Shown piece by piece: positions 32,489 through 41,097 of a stretch of 64,000 nt of DNA. Under the pieces are notes generated by a model. The model worked only from the letters and a program-made list of their open reading frames with translations, had not been told where the DNA came from and did no database searches. This stretch comes from Parerythrobacter_A sp963838735 (GTDB lineage Bacteria > Pseudomonadota > Alphaproteobacteria > Sphingomonadales > Sphingomonadaceae), in contig CAWISG010000006.1 of assembly GCA_963838735.1 (NCBI GenBank), positions 62,001-126,000 on the forward strand, given 5' to 3'. Both the position numbers and the translations under genes were made by a program. How positions within the stretch are numbered: the stretch's first letter is position 1; the number at the start of each line of letters is the position of its first letter.

Positions 32489-33056
32489 GTTCCGGCTGGA
32501 AACGGAGCGGCTCGTGCTGCGCGACTGGCGCGACGCTGATCGCGCGCCAATGTTCGCCCATCTTAATTCCCAGCCCGACGTAATGCGCTGGTTGTTCGGC
32601 ACCAAGGATCGCGCAGCAAGCGATGCCATGATCGACCGGCTCACCGGTTGGCAGATGCGCGACGGCCACACTTTCTGGGCGCTGGAACGGCGCGAGGATG
32701 CAGCGCTGCTGGGCTTTTGCGGTTTGAAGCGCGTTGAAAGCGACGGCGGCGAGCCCGACCCCGGCACGCTGGAAATCGGTTGGAGGTTGCGCGCCGATGC
32801 CTGGGGGCGCGGTTATGCGCGCGAAGCGGCCGTCGCCAGCATGAACCATGCTTTCGACAGTTACGACGAGGATTTCCTGTCCGCCTTTACCGTCAAAAGC
32901 AACACACCCTCTTGGGGGCTGATGGAGCGGCTGGGCATGACGCGGCGAGCCGATCTCGATTATTGGCAGGATGATTGGGGGCCGGAACTTGGCCATGGAA
33001 TTGTCTATCGCATCACCCGCGCTCAATGGGCGGCGAAGCGCAAGGAGTTCGCATAA
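32481..33056 (+). CDS. GNAT-family N-acetyltransferase (RimJ-like)
   Basis: A 191-residue acetyltransferase of the RimJ/RimL subgroup: Leu-Glu-Thr-Glu-Arg-Leu-Val-Leu-Arg-Asp-Trp start, Leu-Glu-Ile-Gly-Trp-Arg-Leu strand, and the acetyl-CoA loop Ala-Trp-Gly-Arg-Gly-Tyr-Ala-Arg-Glu-Ala. Asn-Thr-Pro-Ser-Trp-Gly-Leu-Met-Glu-Arg-Leu-Gly-Met follows. The substrate cannot be told from sequence. Overlaps hemB by 8 bases upstream, and its TAA overlaps the start of the carbonic anhydrase gene (TAATG). Confidence 0.9.
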   Translation: MAEFRLETERLVLRDWRDADRAPMFAHLNSQPDVMRWLFGTKDRAASDAMIDRLTGWQMRDGHTFWALERREDAALLGFCGLKRVESDGGEPDPGTLEIGWRLRADAWGRGYAREAAVASMNHAFDSYDEDFLSAFTVKSNTPSWGLMERLGMTRRADLDYWQDDWGPELGHGIVYRITRAQWAAKRKEFA

Positions 33057-33616
33057 TGCACGGTGTGACCATCATCCCGATGAACGGCAAGACCCCGCAA
33101 ATTCACGACAGTGCCTTCGTCGCTCCGGGCTGCACTCTGATCGGCGATGTGACGATCGGGGCGGACAGCTCGGTCTGGTATAACTGCGTGCTGCGCGCCG
33201 ACACCTGCGCCATCACCATCGGCGAGCGCAGCAATATCCAGGACGGTAGCGTCCTCCATGGCGACCCGCCCCGCCCCGGCGATCCCGATGGCTCGCCGCT
33301 GCTGATTGGCGACGATGTGCTGGTGGGTCACATGGTGATGCTGCACGGCTGCACCGTAATGGATCGCGGCTTTGTCGGGCTGGGTGCCATCGCCATGAAC
33401 AAGGCGGTGATCGCCTCCGATTCCATGCTGGCGGCGGGCGCGATGCTGACCGAGGGCAAGGTGATGGAGACGGGCATGCTGTGGGCCGGCCGCCCTGCCA
33501 AACCCATGAAGAGCCTGTCCGAGGCGGCCATAGCGAGCATGAAAATGGGCACTGCGCATTACATGCAAAACGCGAAGAATCATGCAACCGCGATTGCGGA
33601 AGCTGACCTGGGCTGA
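33056..33616 (+). CDS. Gamma-class carbonic anhydrase-like hexapeptide-repeat protein
   Basis: A 186-residue left-handed beta-helix protein of the gamma-carbonic-anhydrase (PaaY/YrdA/CaiE) group. Hexapeptide turns run from residue 20 to 125. Candidate zinc histidines are in Val-Leu-His-Gly and Val-Gly-His-Met-Val-Met-Leu-His-Gly. Arg-Ala-Asp and the Gln-Asp-Gly motif support the family. Catalysis of CO2 hydration is not established for many members. AAGGAG lies 9 bases before ATG 33056. Last gene of the hemB unit. Confidence 0.88.
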   Translation: MHGVTIIPMNGKTPQIHDSAFVAPGCTLIGDVTIGADSSVWYNCVLRADTCAITIGERSNIQDGSVLHGDPPRPGDPDGSPLLIGDDVLVGHMVMLHGCTVMDRGFVGLGAIAMNKAVIASDSMLAAGAMLTEGKVMETGMLWAGRPAKPMKSLSEAAIASMKMGTAHYMQNAKNHATAIAEADLG

Positions 33617-33647
33617 AGTTGCGCCGCGCAACTTTGCGCACCGAGCG

Positions 33648-34160
33648 TCAGGCGGACGGCGCTTTGAAATACCGTGCCATATGCGGGATAAAGTCCGACT
33701 TGCCGAGCGGCACACCGCGATTGCGCAGGATTGCGTAAGCGGTCGTTATGTGAAAATAGAAGTTGGGCAGCACCCAGTCGCGCACATATTCTTCCGCGTT
33801 CAACTCGAACGCCATTCCGTTCGACAGGTCGAGCGAAATGCGGACATCCGCCGCACACACCGCCGCCGGATCGAGTGCATCCAGCGCGGCCTCTGCTTCG
33901 GCAATGCGCGCCCCCGCATCGGCCAGCGTTTCGGGATTGTCGTCTTCCCAGTGCGGCCCCGCCTCACCCGTCAGCTTGCCCATCGCCTCGCCCGGTATAT
34001 TGGCGATGAAGCGCAGCTGCCAAGCCAGCGGGTGCATATCAGGCGCGATTGCGGCGTGCAGCAGCGGGTCGCCGCCATTGGCTTCGGCCTTGGCGATCAT
34101 GCCGGTTACCGTGGCCAGCATGTCGCGCAAAACAGGGATCAGGTGGTCGTAAAGTGTCAT
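33648..34160 (-). CDS. DUF1993 family protein (DinB-like fold)
   Basis: A 170-residue helical protein starting Met-Thr-Leu-Tyr-Asp-His-Leu-Ile-Pro-Val-Leu, with Met-His-Pro-Leu-Ala-Trp-Gln-Leu-Arg and a late Phe-Tyr-Phe-His-Ile-Thr-Thr-Ala-Tyr segment typical of DUF1993. The family resembles DinB/YfiT metal-binding bundles; no function is known. Adjacent to the ligase gene, 13 bp downstream of it, so probably read from the same leftward transcript. Confidence 0.82.
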   Translation of the reverse strand: MTLYDHLIPVLRDMLATVTGMIAKAEANGGDPLLHAAIAPDMHPLAWQLRFIANIPGEAMGKLTGEAGPHWEDDNPETLADAGARIAEAEAALDALDPAAVCAADVRISLDLSNGMAFELNAEEYVRDWVLPNFYFHITTAYAILRNRGVPLGKSDFIPHMARYFKAPSA

Positions 34161-34173
34161 CGGTCTGGCTTTC

Positions 34174-35784
34174 TCAATCGCGGACCAGCGCCATCAGCGT
34201 CTCGATCCGGTCCGCTTCATGCGCGGGTTTGTCCCAGCGGATGCGGTGGATGCGGGGGAAGCGCATGGCAAGGCCGGACTTGTGCCGTTTGCTCGAATGC
34301 ACGCTGTCGAAGGCGACTTCGAACACCAGCTCGCGCACCGTCTCGCGCACCGGGCCGAAGCGATTGATCGTGTTCTGGCGCACGTGCTTGTCGATCAGTT
34401 TCAATTCCTCGTCGGTGAAACCGGAATAAGCCTTCCCGACGGGCAAAAGCTCCGCGCCCGCATCGGGGTCGCCGTTCCAACAGCCGAAGGTGTAATCCGA
34501 GAAGAAGCTCGACCGTTTACCGCTGCCGCGCTGCGCATACATCAACACCGCATCGATCAGCAGCGGATCGCGCTTCCATTTGTACCAGTACCCAACTCGC
34601 CGACCGGCGATATAGGGGCTGTCGCGGCGTTTCAGCATCAGTCCTTCGATCGCATCGTCGCGGCTACCCTCGCGGATACGGGCCAGATCGTCGAAATCGT
34701 TCGCAACCACCGTGCTGCTAATATCGAAGCGCTCTATGGGTAAGCGGACAATCAACGCTTCCAGCGCGGCGCGGCGTTCGGTCCACGGGAGCGGGCGCAG
34801 ATCCTCGCCATCGCACAGCAGCACGTCATACAGCCGCACGAAAGCAGGCGCTTCGGCCAGCATCTTCTTGCTTACGGTCTTGCGACCCAGACGTTGCTGC
34901 AACGCATTGAAGCTGGCCGCACCGCCTGTTTCGCCGCCCTGCACATTGCCGCGCACCAGCAATTCGCCATCCAGCACGGCGGGAAAGGGCAATGCGTCCA
35001 GCATTTCGGGAAACGTTGCCGAGATATCGTCGCCGCTGCGCGAATAGACGCGCGTTTCGGCATTTTCGCCGTGGCCGGCGCGGACGAGCTGCACGCGGAT
35101 ACCGTCCCATTTCCATTCCGCCGCGTAATCCGCAAGGTCCACCTTGGTTTCCTCCAGCGGATGGGCCAGCATGAACGGGCGGAAGGTGGGCAGGTTGTCG
35201 ATATCGGGCGGTTCCGCGCCGTCCGCCGCCCAGGCGAACAGTTCCGCATAGGGCGGTGACAGCGCGTGCCAGTACTCCTCTACGCGATCAACCGCCACAT
35301 CGAACGCCTGCGCAAACGCCGTCTTGGCCAAGCGGCTGGACACCCCGATGCGCATCCCACCAGTGGCGAATTTAAGCAGGGCATAGCGTCCCGACGGGTC
35401 GAGCCGGTCGAGCAGTGGCGGCAATTCCGCCTGCACCGTCTTGCGCGTCATCGCTTCCAAGAGGCCGACCGCTTCGGAAACGCCGGGCGCAGGCCGGTCC
35501 GCGACGTCGAACGGTTCGGGCCATAACAGGCTGGCGGTTTCGGCGGTGTCGCCCACGAAATCGCGACTTAGCGTCCACAGCACTTCGTCCACGCGGGTCT
35601 TCAGCATGGTGCGGATGGTGTTGCTCTTGATCGCCGGAAAATCGAGCCCGTCGGACAGGGCCGCCAATGCCCAACCACGGTCCGGGTCGGCTGTGACGCG
35701 CAGATATTCGGCAATGAGGCGCAACTTCTCGTTACGGCTGCGCGTATAGATGAGCGCATCGATGAGAGCAGCGAAAGCTTCCAT
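34174..35784 (-). CDS. ATP-dependent DNA ligase (exonuclease-associated type)
   Basis: A 536-residue ligase. The helical N-terminal domain spans about 1-200, and the nucleotidyltransferase core has the AMP-binding lysine in Glu-Trp-Lys-Trp-Asp-Gly-Ile-Arg (Lys225). Motif III is Leu-Asp-Gly-Glu-Leu. Glu-Gly-Leu-Met-Leu-Lys-Arg and the motif V lysine Trp-Tyr-Lys-Trp-Lys follow. A C-terminal OB-fold completes it. It is the accessory bacterial ligase that travels with a beta-lactamase-fold exonuclease (encoded upstream) and often an Lhr helicase, a set thought to act in repair. No Lhr gene is adjacent here. Confidence 0.92.
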   Translation of the reverse strand: MEAFAALIDALIYTRSRNEKLRLIAEYLRVTADPDRGWALAALSDGLDFPAIKSNTIRTMLKTRVDEVLWTLSRDFVGDTAETASLLWPEPFDVADRPAPGVSEAVGLLEAMTRKTVQAELPPLLDRLDPSGRYALLKFATGGMRIGVSSRLAKTAFAQAFDVAVDRVEEYWHALSPPYAELFAWAADGAEPPDIDNLPTFRPFMLAHPLEETKVDLADYAAEWKWDGIRVQLVRAGHGENAETRVYSRSGDDISATFPEMLDALPFPAVLDGELLVRGNVQGGETGGAASFNALQQRLGRKTVSKKMLAEAPAFVRLYDVLLCDGEDLRPLPWTERRAALEALIVRLPIERFDISSTVVANDFDDLARIREGSRDDAIEGLMLKRRDSPYIAGRRVGYWYKWKRDPLLIDAVLMYAQRGSGKRSSFFSDYTFGCWNGDPDAGAELLPVGKAYSGFTDEELKLIDKHVRQNTINRFGPVRETVRELVFEVAFDSVHSSKRHKSGLAMRFPRIHRIRWDKPAHEADRIETLMALVRD

Positions 35785-35787
35785 CGT

Positions 35788-36033
35788 TCAGGTCCGGATC
35801 GCCGACACGGGCCCTGGAACACATTCGCCCCGTATTGCGCACCCCCATCCGGCTATCGCAACGCCCGCGAAACCGGGCTTCGTTCCGCATCTGCGCAAAC
35901 GGGCGTGTAACTTTCGCAGGCGCGATCCCCGGCTCTTCAGTTCGCTCGCCTTGTGCGCAACATCTCGCGTGTAGGACAGCCGCAAAACTTCGACGCATCC
36001 TGTTGGCAGAGCATGGTGCCCGGCATCACTCAT
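35788..36033 (-). CDS. Possible small ORF between exonuclease and ligase genes
   Basis: An 81-codon frame that starts 8 bases inside the end of the exonuclease gene and stops 3 bases before the ligase ATG, a spacing typical of coupled operon genes. The protein is Arg-rich with four Cys (positions about 13, 48, 67 and 73), has no motif I recognise, and could equally be a chance frame in a 241-bp spacer. Listed because it fills a gap that is usually near zero in this gene pair. Confidence 0.22.
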   Translation of the reverse strand: MSDAGHHALPTGCVEVLRLSYTRDVAHKASELKSRGSRLRKLHARLRRCGTKPGFAGVAIAGWGCAIRGECVPGPVSAIRT

Positions 36034-37045
36034 CCTCGTCCTCGCGCCCGACCAGCGCCAGCGCACGCGCCTTGCGCTGATGCAGCTGGTTCCACCGCAG
36101 CAGGGCCTCTTCGCGACCATGCGTGATCCAGGTTTCGTCCGGGTTCACTTCCTCGATCGTGCGGGTCAGTTCGCCCCAGTCGGCATGGTCGGAGATAACC
36201 AGCGGCAGCTCGACATTGCGTTGCCGCGCGCGTTGCCGCACGCGCATCCAGCCGCTGGCCATCGCGGTGATCGGATCGGGCAGGCGCCGGCTCCAGCGGT
36301 CGTTCAGCGCAGAGGGCGGCGACACCACGATGTGTCCACGCATGTCGTCCTTGGTATGGTCCGACACCAGCCGCAATTCGCCCAGCGCGACGCCGTGATC
36401 TTCGTACAGGCGGCACATCTTCTCCATCGCGCCATGCAGATAGATCGGCTGGTGGTGCCCCGCCGCGCGCAGCTCCGCGATGACCCGCTGCGCCTTGCCC
36501 AGCGCATAGGCGCCGATCAGCACGCAGCGGTCGGGATGCGCCGCCAGCCGGTCGAGCAGCTTGGCCATTTCCTCCGCAATCGGCGGGTGGCTGAACAGGG
36601 GCAGGCCGAACGTTGCCTCGGTGATAAGGATGTCGCAAGGCGTCACTTCGAACGGTGGGCAAGTCGGGTCCGCCCGCCGCTTGTAATCGCCCGTGGCGAT
36701 GATGCGCTCGCCAGCATGTTCGAGCAGGATTTGCGCGCTGCCCAGCACATGCCCGGCGGGAATATACGTCGCGTCGACCCCGCCCTTCAGCCGGATCGTC
36801 TCGCCATATTCGACCGGCGTTGCCTTGCCGCCCGACGGCCCCTCGCCCGTCTGGTAGCGCAGCTTCATGATCGCCAGCGTTTCCGGTGTGGCGACGGTAC
36901 CGCCATGCCCGCCGCGCGCATGGTCGGCATGGCCGTGCGTCACCAGCGCGCAATCTACTGCCTTGGAAGGGTCGATCCAGGCATCGGCGGGCTTGACGTA
37001 AATGCCGTGCGGATGCGGCTCTATCCAGGAATGGGGGGCGGGCAT
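36026..37045 (-). CDS. Ligase-associated DNA exonuclease (metallo-beta-lactamase/beta-CASP fold)
   Basis: A 339-residue nuclease. The metal-binding motif is Thr-His-Gly-His-Ala-Asp-His-Ala (about residues 36-43), then Gly-His-Val-Leu-Gly-Ser and Gly-Asp-Tyr-Lys. The C-terminal part, including His-Gly-Arg-Glu-Glu-Ala, matches the SNM1-like ligase-associated exonuclease family. It probably processes DNA ends for the neighbouring ligase (inference from conserved pairing). Upstream of the ligase in the same direction, with a 241-bp spacer. Confidence 0.9.
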   Translation of the reverse strand: MPAPHSWIEPHPHGIYVKPADAWIDPSKAVDCALVTHGHADHARGGHGGTVATPETLAIMKLRYQTGEGPSGGKATPVEYGETIRLKGGVDATYIPAGHVLGSAQILLEHAGERIIATGDYKRRADPTCPPFEVTPCDILITEATFGLPLFSHPPIAEEMAKLLDRLAAHPDRCVLIGAYALGKAQRVIAELRAAGHHQPIYLHGAMEKMCRLYEDHGVALGELRLVSDHTKDDMRGHIVVSPPSALNDRWSRRLPDPITAMASGWMRVRQRARQRNVELPLVISDHADWGELTRTIEEVNPDETWITHGREEALLRWNQLHQRKARALALVGREDEDE

Positions 37046-37093
37046 GACGGTTGAACGGGCGGAGCCGGTTGCCGGTTCCGCCCGGAGCGAAGG

Positions 37094-39466
37094 TCAGCCC
37101 TTCTGTTCCCCGGCGGCGGCATCCTCTGCCGTGTCGCTGGCATCGGACCCTTTTTTCACCGCCTTCTTGCGCGCAGGCGCTTTGCGTTTGGCCTTTGGCG
37201 GTGCCGGGCTGATCTCGAAGCTGGGCTTCCCGTCCTTCAGGCTGACGGACACTTCGCCGCCATCGGCCAGCTTGCCGAACAGCAGTTCCTCGGCCAGCGG
37301 CTGCTTGATCCGGTCCTGGATCAGGCGGCCCATCGGGCGCGCGCCATAGAGGCGGTCATAGCCCTTGTCGGCCAGCCAGCCCTTCGCCTCATCGTCGAAC
37401 TGGATGTGCACGTTCTGGTCCGCCAGCTGCAATTCCAGCTGCAGGATGAACTTGTCGACCACGCGCGCCACGGTGTCCCTGCCCAGATAGGCGAAGGGCA
37501 CGATCGCATCGAGGCGATTGCGGAACTCGGGCGAGAACATCTTCTTCACCGCTTCCTCGCTCGCGTCTTCCTTCGACACGTCCCCGAAACCGATGCCCGT
37601 GCTGGCCATGTCGGCGGCCCCGGCATTGGTGGTCATCACCAGCACGACATTGCGGAAATCCACCGTCTTACCGTGATGATCGGTCAGGCGGCCGTTATCC
37701 ATCACCTGCAACAGGATGTTGAACAGGTCGGGATGCGCCTTCTCGATTTCGTCCAGCAGCAGCACGCAATGCGGGTTCTGGTCCACCGCATCGGTCAGCA
37801 GCCCGCCCTGGTCGTAGCCGACATAGCCCGGGGGGGCGCCAATGAGGCGACTGACGCTGTGGCGTTCCATATATTCGGACATGTCGAAGCGCTTCAGCTC
37901 GATGCCCATAATGCTGGAGAGCTGGCGCGCGACTTCGGTCTTGCCGACGCCGGTGGGACCGCTGAACAGGAAACTGCCGATGGGCTTGTCCGGATCGCGT
38001 AGGCCCGCTCGCGAGAGCTTCATCGCGGTCGCCAGCTTGCCGACGGCAAAATCCTGTCCGAACACGACATGCTTTAAGTCGCGTTCGAGGTTTTCAAGCG
38101 CCTTCTTGTCGTCCTTGCTGACCGATTTTGGCGGGATGCGCGCCATCGTCGCGATCACCTGCTCCACTTCGCGCGCAGTGATCTTCTTCTTGCGGCGGCT
38201 GGGCGGGACCAGCATCTGCATCGCGCCGACTTCGTCGATCACGTCGATCGCCTTGTCGGGCAGCTTGCGGTCATTAATGTAGCGCGCCGACAGCTCGACA
38301 GCGGTTTTCAGCGCATCGGGCGTGTATTTCACCTTGTGATGATCCTCGAACGCGCTGCGCAGGCCTTTGAGGATCTTGACCGTATCCTCGACGGTCGGCT
38401 CGTTAACATCGATCTTCTGGAACCGGCGCAGCAGGGCGCGGTCCTTCTCGAAATGGTTGCGGAATTCCTTGTAGGTGGTCGAACCCACGCAGCGGATCGT
38501 GCCGCCGCTCAGCGCGGGCTTCAGGAGGTTGGACGCATCCATTGCCCCGCCGCTGGTTGCGCCTGCGCCGATGACGGTGTGGATCTCGTCGATGAACAGG
38601 ATCGCATCGGGCATGGCTTCCAGCTCGTTGACGACCTGCTTCAGCCGTTCCTCGAAATCGCCGCGATAGCGCGTGCCTGCCAGCAGCGCGCCCATGTCGA
38701 GCGAGTAGATTACGGCTTTTTCCAACACTTCGGGCACGTCGCCTTCCACGATCTTGCGCGCCAGCCCTTCGGCGATAGCGGTCTTGCCAACGCCGGGATC
38801 GCCAACATAAAGCGGGTTGTTCTTCGAACGGCGGCACAGGATCTGGACGGTGCGGTCCACTTCCGGTCCGCGTCCGATCAGCGGATCGACCTTGCCGTCT
38901 TCCGCCTTCTTGTTGAGATTGACGGTAAACTGGTCGAGCGCAGTTTCCTTCTTGGCGTCGCCCTTTGCATCCTTCTCGCCGGCGGGAACATCCTCGCCCT
39001 GCGCTGCGCCACCCTCGGCGGGCTGGCCGCCCTTGCCGATGCCGTGGCTGATGAAGCTGACCGCATCGAGGCGGCTCATGTCCTGCTGTTGCAGGAAATA
39101 GACCGCATAGCTGTCGCGTTCGGAAAACAGCGCGACCAGCACGTTTGCGCCGGTGACGGTGTCCTTGCCGCTCGATTGCACATGCAGGATCGCCCGCTGC
39201 ACCACGCGCTGGAAGCCCGCGGTGGGCTGTGGATCGGCATCTTCCTCGGTTTTCAGCGACTGGTATTCCTGGTCGAGATATTGCCGCGCGACCTCGCCAA
39301 GTTCCTTCATGTCCACACCGCACGAATTCATCACCGCCGCCGCGTCCTGGTCGTCGATCAGCGCCAGCAGCAGGTGCTCCAGCGTGGCGTATTCGTGATG
39401 CCGCTCGGCTGCGCTGGCGAGCGCATTGTGGAGCGTTTTTTCGAGGTTCTGGGCGAAACTTGGCAT
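37094..39466 (-). CDS. clpA: ATP-dependent Clp protease ATP-binding subunit ClpA
   Basis: A 790-residue unfoldase that feeds ClpP. It has the Clp N domain (1-145), where ClpS and substrates bind, and D1 with Gly-Asp-Pro-Gly-Val-Gly-Lys-Thr and Phe-Ile-Asp-Glu-Ile-His. D2 has Gly-Pro-Thr-Gly-Val-Gly-Lys-Thr and Leu-Leu-Asp-Glu-Ile-Glu. No Hsp104-type middle domain, so ClpA not ClpB. The last 45 residues are a Lys/Ala-rich then acidic tail beyond the usual end. clpS, commonly just upstream, is absent from this window. Confidence 0.95.
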   Translation of the reverse strand: MPSFAQNLEKTLHNALASAAERHHEYATLEHLLLALIDDQDAAAVMNSCGVDMKELGEVARQYLDQEYQSLKTEEDADPQPTAGFQRVVQRAILHVQSSGKDTVTGANVLVALFSERDSYAVYFLQQQDMSRLDAVSFISHGIGKGGQPAEGGAAQGEDVPAGEKDAKGDAKKETALDQFTVNLNKKAEDGKVDPLIGRGPEVDRTVQILCRRSKNNPLYVGDPGVGKTAIAEGLARKIVEGDVPEVLEKAVIYSLDMGALLAGTRYRGDFEERLKQVVNELEAMPDAILFIDEIHTVIGAGATSGGAMDASNLLKPALSGGTIRCVGSTTYKEFRNHFEKDRALLRRFQKIDVNEPTVEDTVKILKGLRSAFEDHHKVKYTPDALKTAVELSARYINDRKLPDKAIDVIDEVGAMQMLVPPSRRKKKITAREVEQVIATMARIPPKSVSKDDKKALENLERDLKHVVFGQDFAVGKLATAMKLSRAGLRDPDKPIGSFLFSGPTGVGKTEVARQLSSIMGIELKRFDMSEYMERHSVSRLIGAPPGYVGYDQGGLLTDAVDQNPHCVLLLDEIEKAHPDLFNILLQVMDNGRLTDHHGKTVDFRNVVLVMTTNAGAADMASTGIGFGDVSKEDASEEAVKKMFSPEFRNRLDAIVPFAYLGRDTVARVVDKFILQLELQLADQNVHIQFDDEAKGWLADKGYDRLYGARPMGRLIQDRIKQPLAEELLFGKLADGGEVSVSLKDGKPSFEISPAPPKAKRKAPARKKAVKKGSDASDTAEDAAAGEQKG

Positions 39467-39561
39467 GGCGTGACCTTACGGGTGCGGGGTGTATGGGCAA
39501 TATAGGAACTTGCCGCGCATTGTGGAGGGGAGGGATGGAGGAGGAAGGGGGACTGGCACTC

Positions 39562-39762
39562 TCACGGCGATTTGCCGAACAGCCTGTCCGCCGCGCGGCG
39601 GTGGTCGGCGGCGGCATCCCGATGCGCCGTGACGCGGGCGATTTCGGCTTCGAGCAGGATGATGCGCAGGGCCAGCTCGTCCTGCGAATAGGGTGCCAGA
39701 TCTTCGGTTGCCAGCGCGGCGGCGGCATCCTGGGTGCGGCGGGGTTCGTCCGGGTCGTGCAT
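39562..39762 (-). CDS. DUF1192 family small protein
   Basis: A 66-residue protein with Leu-Ala-Pro-Tyr-Ser-Gln-Asp-Glu-Leu-Ala-Leu-Arg-Ile-Ile-Leu-Leu-Glu-Ala-Glu-Ile followed by a helical Ala/Arg-rich end Ala-Asp-Arg-Leu-Phe-Gly. This is the DUF1192 pattern: a short coiled helix, function unknown, frequent in alphaproteobacteria. It is divergent from the quinone oxidoreductase gene and 95 bp upstream of clpA. Confidence 0.7.
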   Translation of the reverse strand: MHDPDEPRRTQDAAAALATEDLAPYSQDELALRIILLEAEIARVTAHRDAAADHRRAADRLFGKSP

Positions 39763-39903
39763 TGCGGGAAGGCGTTTCGCAAAGCGGGACGGTTGCTGTC
39801 AATCGTGTTCGCCGCTAGCGAGCAATGCAATAGTGCGGCAAATGCGGTGCGGGGGAAATAAAGCTGCGCCGCGCGGCTGTGTTCGGGAATTTGGGGGGCG
39901 ACA

Positions 39904-40917
39904 GTGGCGGCAAGCATTCCGGCGCAGATGACAGCAATCGCCTATGCGCAACCGGGCGACGCCAGTGTCCTGCGCGCACAACCCGTACCGGTGCCGGAGC
40001 TACGCGCGGGCGACGTGTTGGTGCAGGTCGCTTTTGCGGGCGTAAACCGGCCCGATGTCATCCAGCGCAAGGGGCTGTACCCGCCGCCGCCCGACGCTTC
40101 GCCGTTGCTGGGCCTGGAGATATCAGGAACCGTAATGGCGGTTGGCGAGGGCGTGCCGGAAACCTGGCTTGGCAGGAAAGTGTGTGGCCTCGCGCCGGGC
40201 GGAGGCTATGCCGAATATTGCCGGCTGCCCGCCGAACACTGCCTTCCGGTGGACGACGCGATGCCGCTGGCCGAGGCGGCGGCCATTCCCGAAACGCTGT
40301 TCACCGTGTGGTACAACGTCTTCCAGCGCGCCCATGCGCGCGATGGCGAGAAACTGCTGGTGCATGGCGGCACCAGCGGTATCGGCACGATGGCAACGAT
40401 GCTGGGGGCCGCGTTCGGACTCGAGGTGCTGGTAACATGCGGGACCGATGCAAAATGCACCGCCGCGCGCAAGTTCGGGGCTGCGCATGCCTTCAATTAT
40501 CACGACACCGATTTCGTCGACGAAGTGAAAGCGGCGACCGATGGCGCGGGCGTCGATATCGTGCTTGATATGGTGTCGGGCGATTATGTGCCGCGCAACC
40601 TGCGCTGCCTCGCCACCGAAGGGCGGCATGTGACTATCGCCGTACTGGGCGGGATGACGGCGGAACTGAACCTGGCATTCATCATGCAAAAGCGGTTGAC
40701 GCTGACCGGTTCCACCCTGCGCGCCCGCAGCGACACGTTCAAGACGCTGCTCTGCCAGGAGATAGAGGCACATGCCTGGCCGTTGTTCCTGGATGGCGAG
40801 ATATGTCCGGTAATGGATTGCGTGTTTCCGCTGGCCGATGCCGCCAGCGCGCATGAGCGCATGGAGGGCGGCACCCATATCGGGAAGATCGTGCTCGAGG
40901 TCGGTGGGGAATCCTGA
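39904..40917 (+). CDS. NAD(P)H-quinone oxidoreductase (zinc-independent MDR family)
   Basis: A 337-residue medium-chain dehydrogenase/reductase of the quinone reductase (PIG3/QOR) group. It shows Gly-Val-Asn-Arg-Pro-Asp-Val-Ile-Gln-Arg-Lys-Gly, Gly-Leu-Glu-Ile-Ser-Gly, and the nucleotide motif His-Gly-Gly-Thr-Ser-Gly-Ile-Gly-Thr-Met-Ala. No structural or catalytic zinc ligands. It probably reduces quinones or enones with NADPH; the substrate is uncertain. GTG 39904 is preferred because a G-rich Shine-Dalgarno lies just upstream; ATG 39928 is an alternative. Confidence 0.87.
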   Translation: MAASIPAQMTAIAYAQPGDASVLRAQPVPVPELRAGDVLVQVAFAGVNRPDVIQRKGLYPPPPDASPLLGLEISGTVMAVGEGVPETWLGRKVCGLAPGGGYAEYCRLPAEHCLPVDDAMPLAEAAAIPETLFTVWYNVFQRAHARDGEKLLVHGGTSGIGTMATMLGAAFGLEVLVTCGTDAKCTAARKFGAAHAFNYHDTDFVDEVKAATDGAGVDIVLDMVSGDYVPRNLRCLATEGRHVTIAVLGGMTAELNLAFIMQKRLTLTGSTLRARSDTFKTLLCQEIEAHAWPLFLDGEICPVMDCVFPLADAASAHERMEGGTHIGKIVLEVGGES

Positions 40918-40945
40918 TTGGCTTGGACCTAGGTTTCGCATACCG

Positions 40946-40961
40946 TGTTTCACGTGAAACC
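40946..40961. other. parS site 5 (15/16, intergenic)
   Basis: TGTTTCACGTGAAACC differs from parS only in the last base. It lies 29 bases after the quinone reductase stop and about 34 kb from the proposed origin, farther than the main cluster. Confidence 0.8.
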
Positions 40962-41028
40962 ATTCGGCTTGCCGATACGCTAAACAGGTTGCCCGGATCG
41001 CCAAGCTGTCCTAGTCACTATCGCGTGT

Positions 41029-41056
41029 GGCCGCTCCGGGAAGGGGCGGCCCTTTG
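41029..41056 (+). terminator. Hairpin with short T-run between quinone reductase gene and trcR
   Basis: A 9-bp GC stem (41029-41037 with 41043-41051, one G-T pair) and a GGGAA loop, followed by CTTTGTATT. It probably terminates quinone reductase transcription. At 42 bases upstream of the trcR ATG it could instead act as an attenuator in the trcR leader. Confidence 0.5.
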
Positions 41057-41097
41057 TATTCCATGCGCCCGCGCCTGTCGCGGCGAGAGAGACGGAC

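Noticed and set aside
31208..32767. A 519-codon leftward frame opposite hemB
   Set aside because: Antisense shadow; hemB on the other strand has all its catalytic motifs.
34381..34386. CACGTG core resembling a parS centre
   Set aside because: The flanks do not extend the palindrome beyond the six-base core.
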